64,000 nt of DNA from Mesorhizobium sp. WSM3626 (GCF_000513935.1 NZ_AZUY01000006.1:62001-126000); one strand, 5' to 3'; positions 38,337 through 47,313 are shown, counted from the first letter of the stretch. The notes: generated from the sequence alone by a model not told the origin. Numbers and translations: made by a program.

Positions 38337-38948
38337 ATGTCGGTGATCACCACAGTCGAACAACTCGAAGCGCTCTACGGATTGCCCGGCGAAGCCTCCG
38401 TGGTCAAGGAACTCGACCATGTCATTCCCGAATACGCAGCCTTTATCGAAGCCTCGCCCTTCGTCGCGCTCGCGACCAGCGGTCCGGAGGGGCTGGACTG
38501 TTCGCCGCGCGGCGATCTCGCGGGCTTCGTGCGCATCGTCGATGCGAAAACGCTGATGATGCCGGACCGGCGCGGCAACAACCGTGCCGATTCGCTAAAG
38601 AACATCATCCGCGACCCGCGCGTCGGCCTGCTGTTCCTGGTGCCGGGCTCCGGCACGACGCTGCGCATCAACGGCCGGGCGCATATCACCACGGATGCAG
38701 CGCTGTGCGCGTCGTTCATGGTCGAGGGCAGGCCGGCGCGTTCGGTCACCGTGATCGATGTCGATTCGGTTTATTTCCAGTGCGCCCGGGCGATCGTGCG
38801 GTCGGAGCTGTGGAACCCGGAGAGACATGTCGATCCGAAGTCGCTGCCGACACCCGGAAAGATCCTGGAAATCACCAGCCGCAAGAATATCGACGGCGAA
38901 AGCTACGACAGGGAATGGCCGGAACGGGCGAAAAAATCGATGTGGTAA
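38337..38948 (+). CDS. FMN-binding pyridoxamine-phosphate-oxidase-fold protein
   Basis: The 203-residue protein belongs to the split-barrel PPOX/flavin reductase group (MSMEG_1061-like). Elements are AAFIEASPFVALATSGPEGL near residue 34, CSPRGDLAGFVRIVD near 55, PDRRGNNRADSLKNIIRDPR near 76-95 and VGLLFLVPGSGTTLRINGRA near 97-116. This fits binding of FMN and reduction of an unknown substrate; it is not PdxH. It is monocistronic. Confidence 0.8.
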   Translation: MSVITTVEQLEALYGLPGEASVVKELDHVIPEYAAFIEASPFVALATSGPEGLDCSPRGDLAGFVRIVDAKTLMMPDRRGNNRADSLKNIIRDPRVGLLFLVPGSGTTLRINGRAHITTDAALCASFMVEGRPARSVTVIDVDSVYFQCARAIVRSELWNPERHVDPKSLPTPGKILEITSRKNIDGESYDREWPERAKKSMW

Positions 38949-38964
38949 TCTACTGAAAGGGCGG

Positions 38965-39417
38965 TCACGCCTCGTTCAGCACGTCATAGATCTTGCGCAT
39001 CTGGTCGCCGATCATGTCGCATTGCTCCGGCGTCGACTGGCTCATCGCCTTCTCGATCAGCGCCATATGCACTTTCAGCGCCTGCATCAGCAGCGCCTCG
39101 CCGGCTTCGGTCAGCGTAAGCCGCAAGACGCGCTTGTCCTTCTCGTCGCCTTCGCGCCGCAGCAGGCCACGTGTCTCGAGCTGCGGCAACAACATGGTGA
39201 TGTTGGAGCGGCCCACGAGCAGCTTGCGGGCAAGGTCGTGCTGCGACATGCCGGGATGGCGGTAGAGATTCATCAGCACGTCGAGCTGCGCCGGCTTCAG
39301 GTCGAGCGGCGCGAGTTTCACCGCCAGCGTGCGCTCCAGCACATGGCAGGCGCGCGCCACCGCGACCCAGTTGCGAAAACGCGGGTTGTCCCAGGGTAGC
39401 TCTTGTTTATTGTTCAT
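38965..39417 (-). CDS. MarR-family transcriptional regulator
   Basis: The 150-residue winged-helix repressor has the recognition region MSQHDLARKLLVGRSNITML near residue 59 and TRGLLRREGDEKDKRVLRLT near 80-99, with the DxRxxxL-type wing. Its start codon at 39415-39417 lies within one of two GTTCA-N4-TGAAC operators, so autorepression is likely. It is divergent from an alpha/beta hydrolase which it probably controls. The ligand is unknown. Confidence 0.92.
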   Translation of the reverse strand: MNNKQELPWDNPRFRNWVAVARACHVLERTLAVKLAPLDLKPAQLDVLMNLYRHPGMSQHDLARKLLVGRSNITMLLPQLETRGLLRREGDEKDKRVLRLTLTEAGEALLMQALKVHMALIEKAMSQSTPEQCDMIGDQMRKIYDVLNEA

Positions 39418-39445
39418 CTTTGAACTATTATGTTCATGCTTGAAC
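39412..39445. promoter_or_regulatory. Twin MarR-type operators GTTCA-N4-TGAAC
   Basis: Two 14-base palindromes, GTTCATCTTTGAAC at 39412-39425 and GTTCATGCTTGAAC at 39432-39445, have identical arms and centres 20 bases apart, about two turns of DNA. The first covers the MarR start codon; the second lies 19 bases before the hydrolase start. The spacing lets two dimers bind one face. Confidence 0.8.
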
Positions 39446-39464
39446 GTATGGATGGATCCTGACT

Positions 39465-40376
39465 ATGGCATCATTCGGGCTGAAGGTCATCCGAGGTGTG
39501 TTTGGTGCGGCCGAACATGTCGCGCCGCGCATCACCGGACGCGCGGCTTTTGAATTGTTCTGCCGTACGCCAAACTCCAGGACGCTGACCGACGGCGAGC
39601 GCCGCGCTATCGACCGCGCCGCGGAGTTCATGGCCGAGGCGCGGCATCACCGGCTGAAGACCGCGACCGGCTGCGTCATGGTGCATGAATTCCGCCCCGA
39701 GCCGGGCCGCGAGCCTGCCGGCACCGTTCTCGTCATCCATGGCTGGCGCTCGCGTACCGAATATATGCGCGTGCTGATCGAAGGGTTTCGCGCTGCCGGC
39801 CATAAGGTCGTCTCGCTCGATCTTCCCGGTCATGGCCATTCGCAGGGCAGGCACCTCAACATGGTCAACGCCGTCGAAGCCGCAAGAGTGGCCGGCGAAT
39901 GGTTCGGGCCATTCGTGGCCGCCGTCGGCCATTCCTTCGGAGGCGCTGTTGCCGTCAATGCCATCGCCGGCTCCGTCAAGGACATCCTCCCACTGGCGGC
40001 CGCACGTCTTGTGCTGATCGCGGCGCCAAGCTCACTGCCGGCAATCTTCGACGACTTCAGCCGCATGCTCAATGTCGGTCCCCGCTCGCAAGTCGCGATG
40101 GCTGACCGCGTCGAATATCTCTCCGGCCGGCCGCTGCATGAATTCACCGGTGACTGCCAGCTTGCCCAGGCGCCCGTGCCGACGCTGGTCATCCACGCGC
40201 CTGACGACCGGGAGGTGCCGGCTGAACACGCACGACGCTATGCCGGCGCCGGTGATCATGTGCGGTTGCATTGGGCCGACGGGCTCGGCCATCGCCGCAT
40301 TCTGGTCGACAAGGGTGTGGTTGAACGCGCCGTCGACTTCGTGGCCACGCAGCGCGGGCCGTCGCTGCTCCACTGA
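39465..40376 (+). CDS. Alpha/beta hydrolase, lysophospholipase-like
   Basis: The 303-residue cytosolic hydrolase has the nucleophile elbow GHSFGGAV near residue 149 (AAVGHSFGGAVAVNAIAG), an oxyanion turn VIHGWRSRTEYM near 90, a catalytic Asp near IHAPDDREVP (250) and a late His in DGLGHRRILVDKGVVERAV near 270. The substrate is unknown. It is driven from the operator region shared with marR and converges with the rhodanese gene. Confidence 0.85.
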   Translation: MASFGLKVIRGVFGAAEHVAPRITGRAAFELFCRTPNSRTLTDGERRAIDRAAEFMAEARHHRLKTATGCVMVHEFRPEPGREPAGTVLVIHGWRSRTEYMRVLIEGFRAAGHKVVSLDLPGHGHSQGRHLNMVNAVEAARVAGEWFGPFVAAVGHSFGGAVAVNAIAGSVKDILPLAAARLVLIAAPSSLPAIFDDFSRMLNVGPRSQVAMADRVEYLSGRPLHEFTGDCQLAQAPVPTLVIHAPDDREVPAEHARRYAGAGDHVRLHWADGLGHRRILVDKGVVERAVDFVATQRGPSLLH

Positions 40377-40384
40377 GCTTCAGG

Positions 40385-40780
40385 CTATTTCTTCTTTTCC
40401 CCCGGCTCTACGGGCAACCCGGCCGCTTTCCAGGCCGTGTAGCCGCCGAGAATGTGCTTGACCGGTGAAAGCCCCATGTCCTGTGCGGTCTTGGTGGCCA
40501 GCGCCGAACGCCAGCCGCCGGCGCAGAAGAAGACGAAGCTTTTTCCCGAAGCGAAGAAGGGTTTGTGGTAAGGGCTTTCGGGATCGATCCAGAACTCCAG
40601 CATGCCACGGGTGACATGCTTGGCGCCGGGAATTCTGCCGTCACGCTCGATCTCTCGAGGATCGCGCAGATCGACGAAAATGGTGTCTTCGTCTTCAAGC
40701 AGTCCCGCCGCTTCCTCGGGTGAGACCACTTCGATCTCGGCGTTGGCCTCATCCAGCAGTTCGCGATACCCTTTTTTCAC
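40385..40780 (-). CDS. Rhodanese-like domain protein
   Basis: The 131-residue protein starts at GTG 40780 behind the strong site GGGAGGGA; a longer upstream frame has no homology. The single rhodanese domain has FVDLRDPREIERDGRIPGAK near residue 35-54 and the active-site loop FFCAGGWRSALA near 82, with Cys followed by AGGWRS. It probably transfers sulphur in the cytosol. The C-terminus ends in EKKK. Confidence 0.88.
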   Translation of the reverse strand: MKKGYRELLDEANAEIEVVSPEEAAGLLEDEDTIFVDLRDPREIERDGRIPGAKHVTRGMLEFWIDPESPYHKPFFASGKSFVFFCAGGWRSALATKTAQDMGLSPVKHILGGYTAWKAAGLPVEPGEKKK

Positions 40781-40844
40781 TGTCGTCCCTCCCGGCCGCA
40801 GGTTTGCTGGCAAGGCGGATTTCGAGCACAACGAACGGTGTTTG

Positions 40845-41459
40845 TCACGCCTCGACTGTGCCGGCCATGGTCTTCCAGGCGGCCATTGCCCCGGCCACCG
40901 TCGCCAGCAGGGCGGCCCGGGAAGCGCCGTCACGCGCCTGGATCGACATGCCGTGCTGGACCGTTGCGAAAAAGGTCGCCGCGGCACGGCAATCGAAGCC
41001 GGCGGGCAGTTCACCCTCGGCCACGCCGCGCTCGAGACGCTTCCTCAGGGCGGTAAGATTCTCGGCGCGGCGGCGCCGCAAATCCGTGCAGATCGCGCCT
41101 CGGCTCGAGTCTTCGTGCAGCGCACCCAGCGTAATCAGGCAGCCCTGCGGGCGATCCGTCTGCGAATAGGCCTTTGCAGTGCGGCGCAGAAACCGCTCGA
41201 TCGCAAGGCGCGCCGTTGGCGCCTCTTCCAGCGCGAGCCAGATGTCGGCGCCCTCCACGCGGGAATAGAGATCGGTCGCCTCGAGGAACAGGGCCTCCTT
41301 GCTACCGTAGGCGGCATAGAGGCTCGGCGAATAGATGCCCATCGCGGCGGCGAGATCGCTGATCGACGCGCCTTCATAGCCCTTGGCCCAAAACACATCC
41401 ATCGCGCGCCGCAGGGCCGCGGTTCGGTCGAACGTGCGGGGACGGCCTCTTTCCGACAT
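40845..41459 (-). CDS. TetR-family transcriptional repressor
   Basis: The 204-residue protein has an N-terminal helix-turn-helix: MDVFWAKGYEGASISDLAAA near residue 17-36 and GIYSPSLYAAYGSKEALF near 39-56. Its C-terminal ligand domain resembles AcrR/YxaF-type repressors. It is divergent from an SDR gene across a palindromic operator and is the likely repressor. The effector is unknown. Confidence 0.93.
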   Translation of the reverse strand: MSERGRPRTFDRTAALRRAMDVFWAKGYEGASISDLAAAMGIYSPSLYAAYGSKEALFLEATDLYSRVEGADIWLALEEAPTARLAIERFLRRTAKAYSQTDRPQGCLITLGALHEDSSRGAICTDLRRRRAENLTALRKRLERGVAEGELPAGFDCRAAATFFATVQHGMSIQARDGASRAALLATVAGAMAAWKTMAGTVEA

Positions 41460-41481
41460 GACGCTCTTTTCTGTGCTGATC

Positions 41482-41549
41482 GATACATAAATGAGTTGAC
41501 GCGACTGGGCAAGGTTGGCAGATATTTATGTATCAATCGCTACATAAAT
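41482..41549. promoter_or_regulatory. TetR operator sites between tetR and SDR
   Basis: ATTTATGTA (41524-41532) and TACATAAAT (41541-41549) form a 9-bp palindrome with an 8-base spacer just before the SDR start; GATACATAAAT at 41482-41492 is a third copy, inverted with ATTTATGTATC at 41524-41534. Binding would cover both start regions. Confidence 0.75.
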
Positions 41550-41559
41550 GGAGAAATCG

Positions 41560-42306
41560 ATGTCATCAGGAAGTTTGAACGGCAAGGCGGCACTCGTCAC
41601 CGGAGGCAGCCGCGGTATCGGCGCGGCAATCGCGCGAAGGCTCGCGGCAGACGGGGCCGATGTCGCGCTGACCTACGTGCATGGAGAGGAACTGGCTCGG
41701 TCCGTCGTCGCCGAGATAGAGACCAAGGGCGGTCGCGCCATCGCGATCAAGGCTGACAACCGTGATGCCGAGGCCATAGACCAGGCGGTTGCCGATGCGG
41801 TGACCGCCTTCGGCCGGCTCGACATCCTGGTCAACAGTGCCGGCATCTGGCGTGCGGCGCCGATCGATACGCTGTCGCTTGCCGATTTCGACGAAACCAT
41901 GTCGGTCAATCTGAGGGCGCCGTTCATCGCCTCGAAAGCGGCGGCAAGACACATGAGCGAGGGCGGCAGGATCATCTCAATCGGCAGCAATCTGGCCGAG
42001 CGGGTCACCGACACCAGCCTGGGAGCCTACTCGGCCAGCAAGGCGGCGCTGGTCGGTCTGACCAAGGCATTGGCCCGCGACCTCGGGTCACGCGGCATCA
42101 CCGCCAATGTGGTTCATCCCGGCTCGACGGATACCGACATGAACCCGGCCGACGGCCCGCATGCCGACCATCAGCGCCAGAAGATGGCGACCCCGCGATT
42201 CGGCAAGGCGGAGGATATCGCCGGCATGGTTGCCTGGCTCGCCGGACCGGAGGGCCGTTTCGTCACCGGAGCCGCGCTGACCATCGACGGCGGCGCAAAC
42301 GCTTGA
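41560..42306 (+). CDS. Short-chain dehydrogenase/reductase, FabG-like
   Basis: The 248-residue NAD(P)-dependent oxidoreductase has the classical SDR motifs TGGSRGIGAA near residue 14-23, NSAGIW near 91, the catalytic Ser in IISIGSNLAERV near 140, YxxxK in YSASKAALVG near 155 and NVVHPGSTDTDMNP near 183. The ATG 41560 follows GGAGAAA and is preferred to 41548. It is the likely target of the divergent TetR repressor; the substrate cannot be inferred. It is not the housekeeping FabG, which sits in a fab cluster. Confidence 0.88.
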   Translation: MSSGSLNGKAALVTGGSRGIGAAIARRLAADGADVALTYVHGEELARSVVAEIETKGGRAIAIKADNRDAEAIDQAVADAVTAFGRLDILVNSAGIWRAAPIDTLSLADFDETMSVNLRAPFIASKAAARHMSEGGRIISIGSNLAERVTDTSLGAYSASKAALVGLTKALARDLGSRGITANVVHPGSTDTDMNPADGPHADHQRQKMATPRFGKAEDIAGMVAWLAGPEGRFVTGAALTIDGGANA

Positions 42307-42517
42307 GGCGCGAGGCTTCCCGTGGCCGGGGGCGACAGTTCGGTCGCGCCGGCCGTCACGATGTTGTGAAACCGTTCTGCAACAGCCCTGCCGAAATTTA
42401 TGAAAGCTTAACGAAATCGGTATGAATCGGTATAGTCGCGCCTTACATCCGCCATGCGGTGAGCGGGACGGTTTGTCGTGCGGAACGGGAACCGGTTGCG
42501 ACCGGAGCGGGTGATCC

Positions 42518-44407
42518 ATGAAATTCCTCGGTACAAAAGCAACCGTGATGCCGCTGGTGGCGATTACGGCGACGCTGGCTTTCGGCATGCCTCAGGCAGG
42601 GGCCCAAGGGCTTTTCGACATGCTGTTCGGCGGCGGCATCAGGCACGAGCCGAAGGGCGAATTTCCGCCTCCTCCGCCAAAGCACAAGCCGAAGGCGCCG
42701 GCCGGCAGCGGCGACGGCGGTAGCGTGAGGATCAGCGGTCCGTCATACTATACTTACAAGGCCGACAGGCTGGTGCGTGTCGACTTCTCGACGCTAGCGA
42801 CCGCGCCGCAGCCGGCGACACCGCAAGATGCCGCTTTCGTTCCTTCGGCCACCGGTGCTGCCTTCCACGATGCCATTGCCGGCCTCAGCGACTACGAACT
42901 CTACGCGGAGCCCGACATCGCCAAGGCGCTGATCGCCTATTACTCGGCCAACCCGGATTTCATCTGGGTGAACGGAACCAGCCCCAACAACCGTGCGCAA
43001 GATGCCGTGCGGGTGCTCGGCGAGGCTGCCAGCTACGGCCTCACGCCTGCCGACTACACCGTCGACGTGCCAGCCACCAGTTCGACCTCGACAGACGACG
43101 CAGCCAAGCTAAAGGAACTCGTCCGTTTCGAGATGGCGCTGTCGGCACGCGTCCTGCGTTACGCTCATGACGCCCAGAGCGGCCGCGTCGAGCCCAATCG
43201 TATGACCGGCTACTACGATTTCCCGGCCAAGCCGCTCGACATGATAGGCGTGCTGAAGACACTGGCGCATACACAGGAAGTTCGTACATATCTGGAATCG
43301 CGCCATCCGCAGAATGCGGAGTATCAGGCGCTGCGCGTCGAACTGGAATCGCTGCAGGCGAGTGCCGAGAACGAAATCGTCGTCGATCCCAAGCTGCTGC
43401 TGAAGCCAGGCGAAACCAGCCCCGAACTGCCAAAGCTCCTGTCGCTGATCGCGCGTAATCTCGACGACGAGATGGGCGGCAGCTATGGCGAGGTCCTGTC
43501 GCGGCTGGCGACCAGCGAAATCTATGTTCCCGAACTGGTCCCGCTCATCAAGGCGGTGCAGCAGAAGGAGGGCATGAAGGGTGACGGCGTCATCGGACCG
43601 CGCACCGTCGCCACGCTGGCCGGGACGTCGAAGGCCGACAGGCTGCTGAAGGTCGAGGTGGCGCTGGAAGAACTGCGCTGGCTGCCTTCCGATCTCGGCA
43701 GTCCGCGTGTTTTCATCAACCAGCCCGCCTTCACCGCAAGTTACATTGACGACGGCCAGGAAAAGCTGAAGACGCGTGCCGTCGTCGGTCGGGTTACCAA
43801 CCAGACGGCCTTCTTCTACGATCAGATCAAGCAGGTCGATTTCCACCCCTACTGGGGCGTGCCGCAGTCGATAATCGTCAACGAAATGCTGCCGAGGTTG
43901 CGCGGCGACCCCGGCTATCTCGACCGTGCCGGCTACGAGGTGACGGATTCACGCGGCAAGCGCATTCCTTCGTCGGCAGTGAACTGGGGCGCTTATGGCG
44001 CCAACATTCCCTACAATGTGCGCCAGCAGCCGAGCGAGGCCAATGCGTTGGGCGAACTGAAGATCCTGTTCCCCAACAAGCATGCGATCTACATGCATGA
44101 CACGCCGCAGAAATCATTCTTCAAGCAGGATATGCGCGCGCTCAGCCATGGCTGCGTACGCCTGCAGGATCCACGCGGCATGGCGGCGGCGGTGCTCGGC
44201 ACCTCGGTCGATTATATCGCGGAGAAGCTGAAGCACGGACACTCGACCGAGGATGTGACGCGCAAAATCCCGGTCTATGTCGCCTATTTCACCGCCTGGC
44301 CAGACATGTCCGGCAAGGTCGAGTATTTCAGCGACGTCTATGACCGCGATTCCCGGCTAAAGCAGGCCCTGGATGCGACCGAGGCGGTGCGCTCGCCCTC
44401 GAGCTAA
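42518..44407 (+). CDS. Large L,D-transpeptidase (YcbB-like) with peptidoglycan-binding domain
   Basis: The 629-residue periplasmic protein has a signal peptide (MPLVAITATLAFGMPQAGAQ near residues 11-30) and a Pro/Lys linker (PPPPPKHKPKAPAG near 50). A scaffold and peptidoglycan-binding region covers about 120-360 (KGDGVIGPRTVATLAG near 357 is the PG_binding motif). The YkuD-like catalytic domain follows, with SHGCVRLQDP near 545 including the catalytic Cys. This domain order matches YcbB/LdtD, which makes 3-3 cross-links. It is separate from the smaller L,D-transpeptidase at 11.7 kb. Confidence 0.92.
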   Translation: MKFLGTKATVMPLVAITATLAFGMPQAGAQGLFDMLFGGGIRHEPKGEFPPPPPKHKPKAPAGSGDGGSVRISGPSYYTYKADRLVRVDFSTLATAPQPATPQDAAFVPSATGAAFHDAIAGLSDYELYAEPDIAKALIAYYSANPDFIWVNGTSPNNRAQDAVRVLGEAASYGLTPADYTVDVPATSSTSTDDAAKLKELVRFEMALSARVLRYAHDAQSGRVEPNRMTGYYDFPAKPLDMIGVLKTLAHTQEVRTYLESRHPQNAEYQALRVELESLQASAENEIVVDPKLLLKPGETSPELPKLLSLIARNLDDEMGGSYGEVLSRLATSEIYVPELVPLIKAVQQKEGMKGDGVIGPRTVATLAGTSKADRLLKVEVALEELRWLPSDLGSPRVFINQPAFTASYIDDGQEKLKTRAVVGRVTNQTAFFYDQIKQVDFHPYWGVPQSIIVNEMLPRLRGDPGYLDRAGYEVTDSRGKRIPSSAVNWGAYGANIPYNVRQQPSEANALGELKILFPNKHAIYMHDTPQKSFFKQDMRALSHGCVRLQDPRGMAAAVLGTSVDYIAEKLKHGHSTEDVTRKIPVYVAYFTAWPDMSGKVEYFSDVYDRDSRLKQALDATEAVRSPSS

Positions 44408-44410
44408 TCG

Positions 44411-44887
44411 CTAACTCTCTGACAGCGGGCGCCGGAAACCGGCGTCGCGCCCGGCGATCACCCAATAGACCAGCCCGGCCACAAGACCGGCGACGGCGAT
44501 GATGCCGATATCGGCCCAGCGCTCCGGATCGACCTCCTCCGCCGCGCTCGGCCAGATCAGGAAGAAGCCGCCGGCCGCTGCGGCGGCGCCGAAGAGCATG
44601 TGCAGCAGGGCGCTGCGCAGGGAGAAAAACTCGGCGATCAGCGCGAAAATCAGTGTCTGTGGCGCGGTCAGCACAACCGTCAGGAAATAGATGAACATGC
44701 CAAGCGGCGGCACCACCAAGGCCGCGATCGGCGATACGCCCATGAGGTCGAAATAGGCGGGCGCGTTGGGCAGGGAACTCAGCGCCGCATAGATCGCCAC
44801 TACGGCGATCAGCCCAACCAGTATGGCGACAAGATAACCGGCCAGCATCATCAGGACGCGCTTCATCAAGTGCTTCGCAGTCGACAT
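44411..44887 (-). CDS. Hypothetical inner-membrane protein
   Basis: The 158-residue protein has about five hydrophobic segments (residues ~13-35, 50-75, 78-98, 105-122, 130-150), with charged loops and an acidic stretch EEVDPER near 118. I do not recognise the family. The start is ATG 44887. It converges with the YcbB-like gene, with 3 bases between stops. Confidence 0.65.
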   Translation of the reverse strand: MSTAKHLMKRVLMMLAGYLVAILVGLIAVVAIYAALSSLPNAPAYFDLMGVSPIAALVVPPLGMFIYFLTVVLTAPQTLIFALIAEFFSLRSALLHMLFGAAAAAGGFFLIWPSAAEEVDPERWADIGIIAVAGLVAGLVYWVIAGRDAGFRRPLSES

Positions 44888-45000
44888 GCCCACCCCCGTG
44901 AAGCCCGTTCATCCTACAGTCAGCCATCAATGGCGAATTGACGCAAGGGGAGACGGAAGACCTGGCCAGCGTCGTGGCCCGACGCAGGCGGACCAGCCAC

Positions 45001-45744
45001 TCAGGCGCCGCCGCACATATGCTGCGAATCCGGCAGAGCCCAGGAGCCTTTCGCGACGAGGTCGACGGAATAATAGACCCGGCCACGGTCGTCGTCCTTG
45101 GGGCAGTCCCTGGGAATCGAGATCAAGCACATGACGACCGGTTCTCCAACCTTCGAGGCAGCCAATCCAGGCTCGCGATCATAGGAGACAGCCCCGCCAC
45201 CATTGGTGAACGTGGCCGCGCTGCCCGCGTCGGGACTGGCCGTTTCCAGCGGATCGTCGCCGAGGCGCGTGGTAAGCGTCTTGATGTGCGTCGATGCGCA
45301 TTGGCCGATTGCTAAGGGCAAGGGCTGATCGTTATGCCCGGGGTTTCGCCCGGCGGCTTCGAGCGCCTTCTTGCCAATCAGCGCGACGTTGTAGTCCTGC
45401 ACCCAGGATGGCGCATTCCCATAGGTCTGCAAGGCGTTGTTAAGCGCGCTGACGATACAGGCCGTATCGCTCTTGCAGGCATTGCGGTCGGCGATCAGCC
45501 CGCGGGCAATCTTGCGCTTGTCGCCGCCGAACGCTGGCTCGAAACCCTTGTACGCCTTCGAAACCAGCAGATCGATCGCCGACAGTTGCGGGTCGGCGCA
45601 GATCGCTTTTTCCGCCGGCAGGCTTGCCTTGGCGCAGTCGAAGGACGGCCCATCGGCCCGCGCCCGAGAAACGGCAAGGAAACTGCCGGCTGGGACGATG
45701 GCGAGCACGGACAGCAAATAAGTTCTAACGAAACATCGCATCAT
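45001..45744 (-). CDS. Secreted LprI/DUF1311-type protein
   Basis: The 247-residue exported protein has a signal peptide (MMRCFVRTYLLSVLAIVPAG, cleavage near ARA-DGP) and an N-terminal lysozyme-inhibitor LprI-like (DUF1311) module with FDCAKASLPAEKAICADPQL near residue 34-53 and RNACKSDTACIVSALNNAL near 90. Four cysteines likely pair. The C-terminal half, with CLISIPRDCPKDDDRGRVYY, is a second domain I cannot name. The start could be the second Met (45741). Confidence 0.72.
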   Translation of the reverse strand: MMRCFVRTYLLSVLAIVPAGSFLAVSRARADGPSFDCAKASLPAEKAICADPQLSAIDLLVSKAYKGFEPAFGGDKRKIARGLIADRNACKSDTACIVSALNNALQTYGNAPSWVQDYNVALIGKKALEAAGRNPGHNDQPLPLAIGQCASTHIKTLTTRLGDDPLETASPDAGSAATFTNGGGAVSYDREPGLAASKVGEPVVMCLISIPRDCPKDDDRGRVYYSVDLVAKGSWALPDSQHMCGGA

Positions 45745-45887
45745 GACCCCCAAGCCAATAGGATTGCCCAAGGCGCGGCCCCGCGCCGGCGCATAACATA
45801 CCCCAAGGATAGACAATTTGGGCTCCCGTTTCGTCGTTGAGAATGCTCGTAGGTAGCGCATTCGCGACGAGGATATCCCTGCGAATC

Positions 45888-46145
45888 CTATTTTGGTTCG
45901 GCCGTCACAGGATCGAAGTCGATTTCGACCTTTGCCTTGTCCGAGGTGTAGTAGGTGACGGTGTAGCCGTCCTTGTCCCAGTCGACCTCTTTCACGTAGC
46001 GAAACCCGTCACGCTGCTCGACCTTGGCGATGATCTCCGACAGCTTCTTGGCATTGGGTGGCGGCAGCGGAGTTTCATCTGCGGCAAAGGCAGGCCCGGC
46101 GGCGAGAAGAACGGCGACGGAGGTCGCAAGCAGAAATCTGGACAT
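45888..46145 (-). CDS. PepSY-domain periplasmic protein
   Basis: The 85-residue protein has a signal peptide (MSRFLLATSVAVLLAAGPAF, cleavage near AFA-A) and a single PepSY-like module: AKKLSEIIAKVEQRDGFRYV then KDGYTVTYYTSDKAKVEIDF. PepSY domains inhibit proteases or bind ligands. A similar two-residue proline stretch PPPNAK precedes it. It is monocistronic. Confidence 0.8.
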   Translation of the reverse strand: MSRFLLATSVAVLLAAGPAFAADETPLPPPNAKKLSEIIAKVEQRDGFRYVKEVDWDKDGYTVTYYTSDKAKVEIDFDPVTAEPK

Positions 46146-46415
46146 GGTTTTCCCTCAAGTTTCGACGGAGGGAAACTCGCTGCCATGCAGGTTTGTTCCG
46201 CATATGGGCATGCCGGGTCACCGATCCAAGGATTTGCAGTTGCGGCAAGACAAGCGTCCTATGCCAAAACCCACGATGGCCGCTTCAATATTCATGGCGA
46301 TGCAACATTGGCGTCATGTCGTCGTGCCTGCATCCCGACGTTTCAATGCCTGCGCAAAAAGGCAGAACGCTGAAGGGGCGGACTGTAGCTGCCGATGTGA
46401 TGCCCAGCAAACAGA

Positions 46416-46490
46416 TGGTGGGCGATGCAGGGATTGAACCTGCGACCCCACCCGTGTGAAGGGTGTGCTCTCCCGCTGAGCTAATCGCCC
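46416..46490 (-). tRNA. tRNA-Val, anticodon CAC
   Basis: The cloverleaf is complete: acceptor GGGCGAT/ATCGCCC, D-arm GCTC/GAGC, anticodon stem CACCC/GGGTG with loop TTCACAC (anticodon CAC), five-base variable loop GGGTC, T-arm GCAGG/CCTGC with loop TTCAATC, discriminator A and an encoded CCA (46416-46418). It reads GUG valine codons. No integrase or attachment duplication is visible next to it. Confidence 0.96.
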
Positions 46491-46629
46491 GCTCGTTGCC
46501 CGAAGGCCAAGCGAGCCGCGATATAAGGGAGGCCGGCCCGTTAAGTCAAGGCAGTGTCTGGTGTTCTCACACAGATCGGATTTGCGGTCCCGCCAGGGCC
46601 CGTTCCGGAGACATTTTCATCGCCGGCGC

Positions 46630-47313
46630 TCAGTGCGCGGCGGCGCCGATCAGCCCTTGCGCCAGATCGAGCGTCAATGCGTCAAAATGCGATATCACCG
46701 CCGAGGGCTCGAACTCGCGCACATGACGGTCGGTGTAGCCGAAGTCGACGGCGACGACAGGAATGCCGGCGGCCTTGGCGGTGTCGATATCTGTTTGCGA
46801 ATCGCCCACCATCAAGGCGCGGTGCGGATCGCCGCCGGCCCGTTTGATGGTTTCGATCAGGTGACGCGGATCGGGCTTGCGGAACGCGAACGTGTCCTGC
46901 CCGGCAATTGCCGCGAAATGCCTGGTCAAGCCAAGCGCTTCGATCAGCGCCAGCGAGTTGGCTTCGTATTTGTTCGTGCAGATGGCCAGCAGATAGCCGG
47001 CCTTCTCAAAGCGGGCAATCGCCTCGATCACGCCGGGGTAGGGCCGGGATTTGCCCGGAATATTGTCGGTGTAGTGATCGAGGAACAGTTTCAGCAGCCG
47101 GTCGTGCTCCTCAACCTTGAGGGATCGTTGCTGCGCGGCATGCGCCCGTTCGATCATCACCCGGCCGCCATGGCCGACGAAGCGTCTGAAGCCGGCTTCG
47201 TCGACGGCTGCCAGTTGGCTGGCCGCCAGGCTGTGGTTGAGGCTGTCGAGCAGGTCCGGCGCCGTGTCAATCAGCGTTCCATCGAGGTCGAACACGATGA
47301 TCGGGCGACTCAT
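46630..47313 (-). CDS. gph: Phosphoglycolate phosphatase
   Basis: The 227-residue HAD hydrolase removes phosphate from 2-phosphoglycolate. Motif I is FDLDGTLIDT (residues 8-17), motif II is the Thr in LAICTNKYE near 112, and motif III/IV is MVGDSQTDIDTAKAAGIPVV near 173-192. The helical cap lies between 20 and 85. It is isolated on its strand and has a mosaic repeat to the right; other HAD phosphatases are possible but the length and motifs fit Gph. Confidence 0.9.
   Translation of the reverse strand: MSRPIIVFDLDGTLIDTAPDLLDSLNHSLAASQLAAVDEAGFRRFVGHGGRVMIERAHAAQQRSLKVEEHDRLLKLFLDHYTDNIPGKSRPYPGVIEAIARFEKAGYLLAICTNKYEANSLALIEALGLTRHFAAIAGQDTFAFRKPDPRHLIETIKRAGGDPHRALMVGDSQTDIDTAKAAGIPVVAVDFGYTDRHVREFEPSAVISHFDALTLDLAQGLIGAAAH

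Noticed and set aside
46416-46490. tRNA-Val as an integration site for a mobile element
   Set aside because: No integrase, no second copy of the tRNA 3' end and no composition change were seen on either side.
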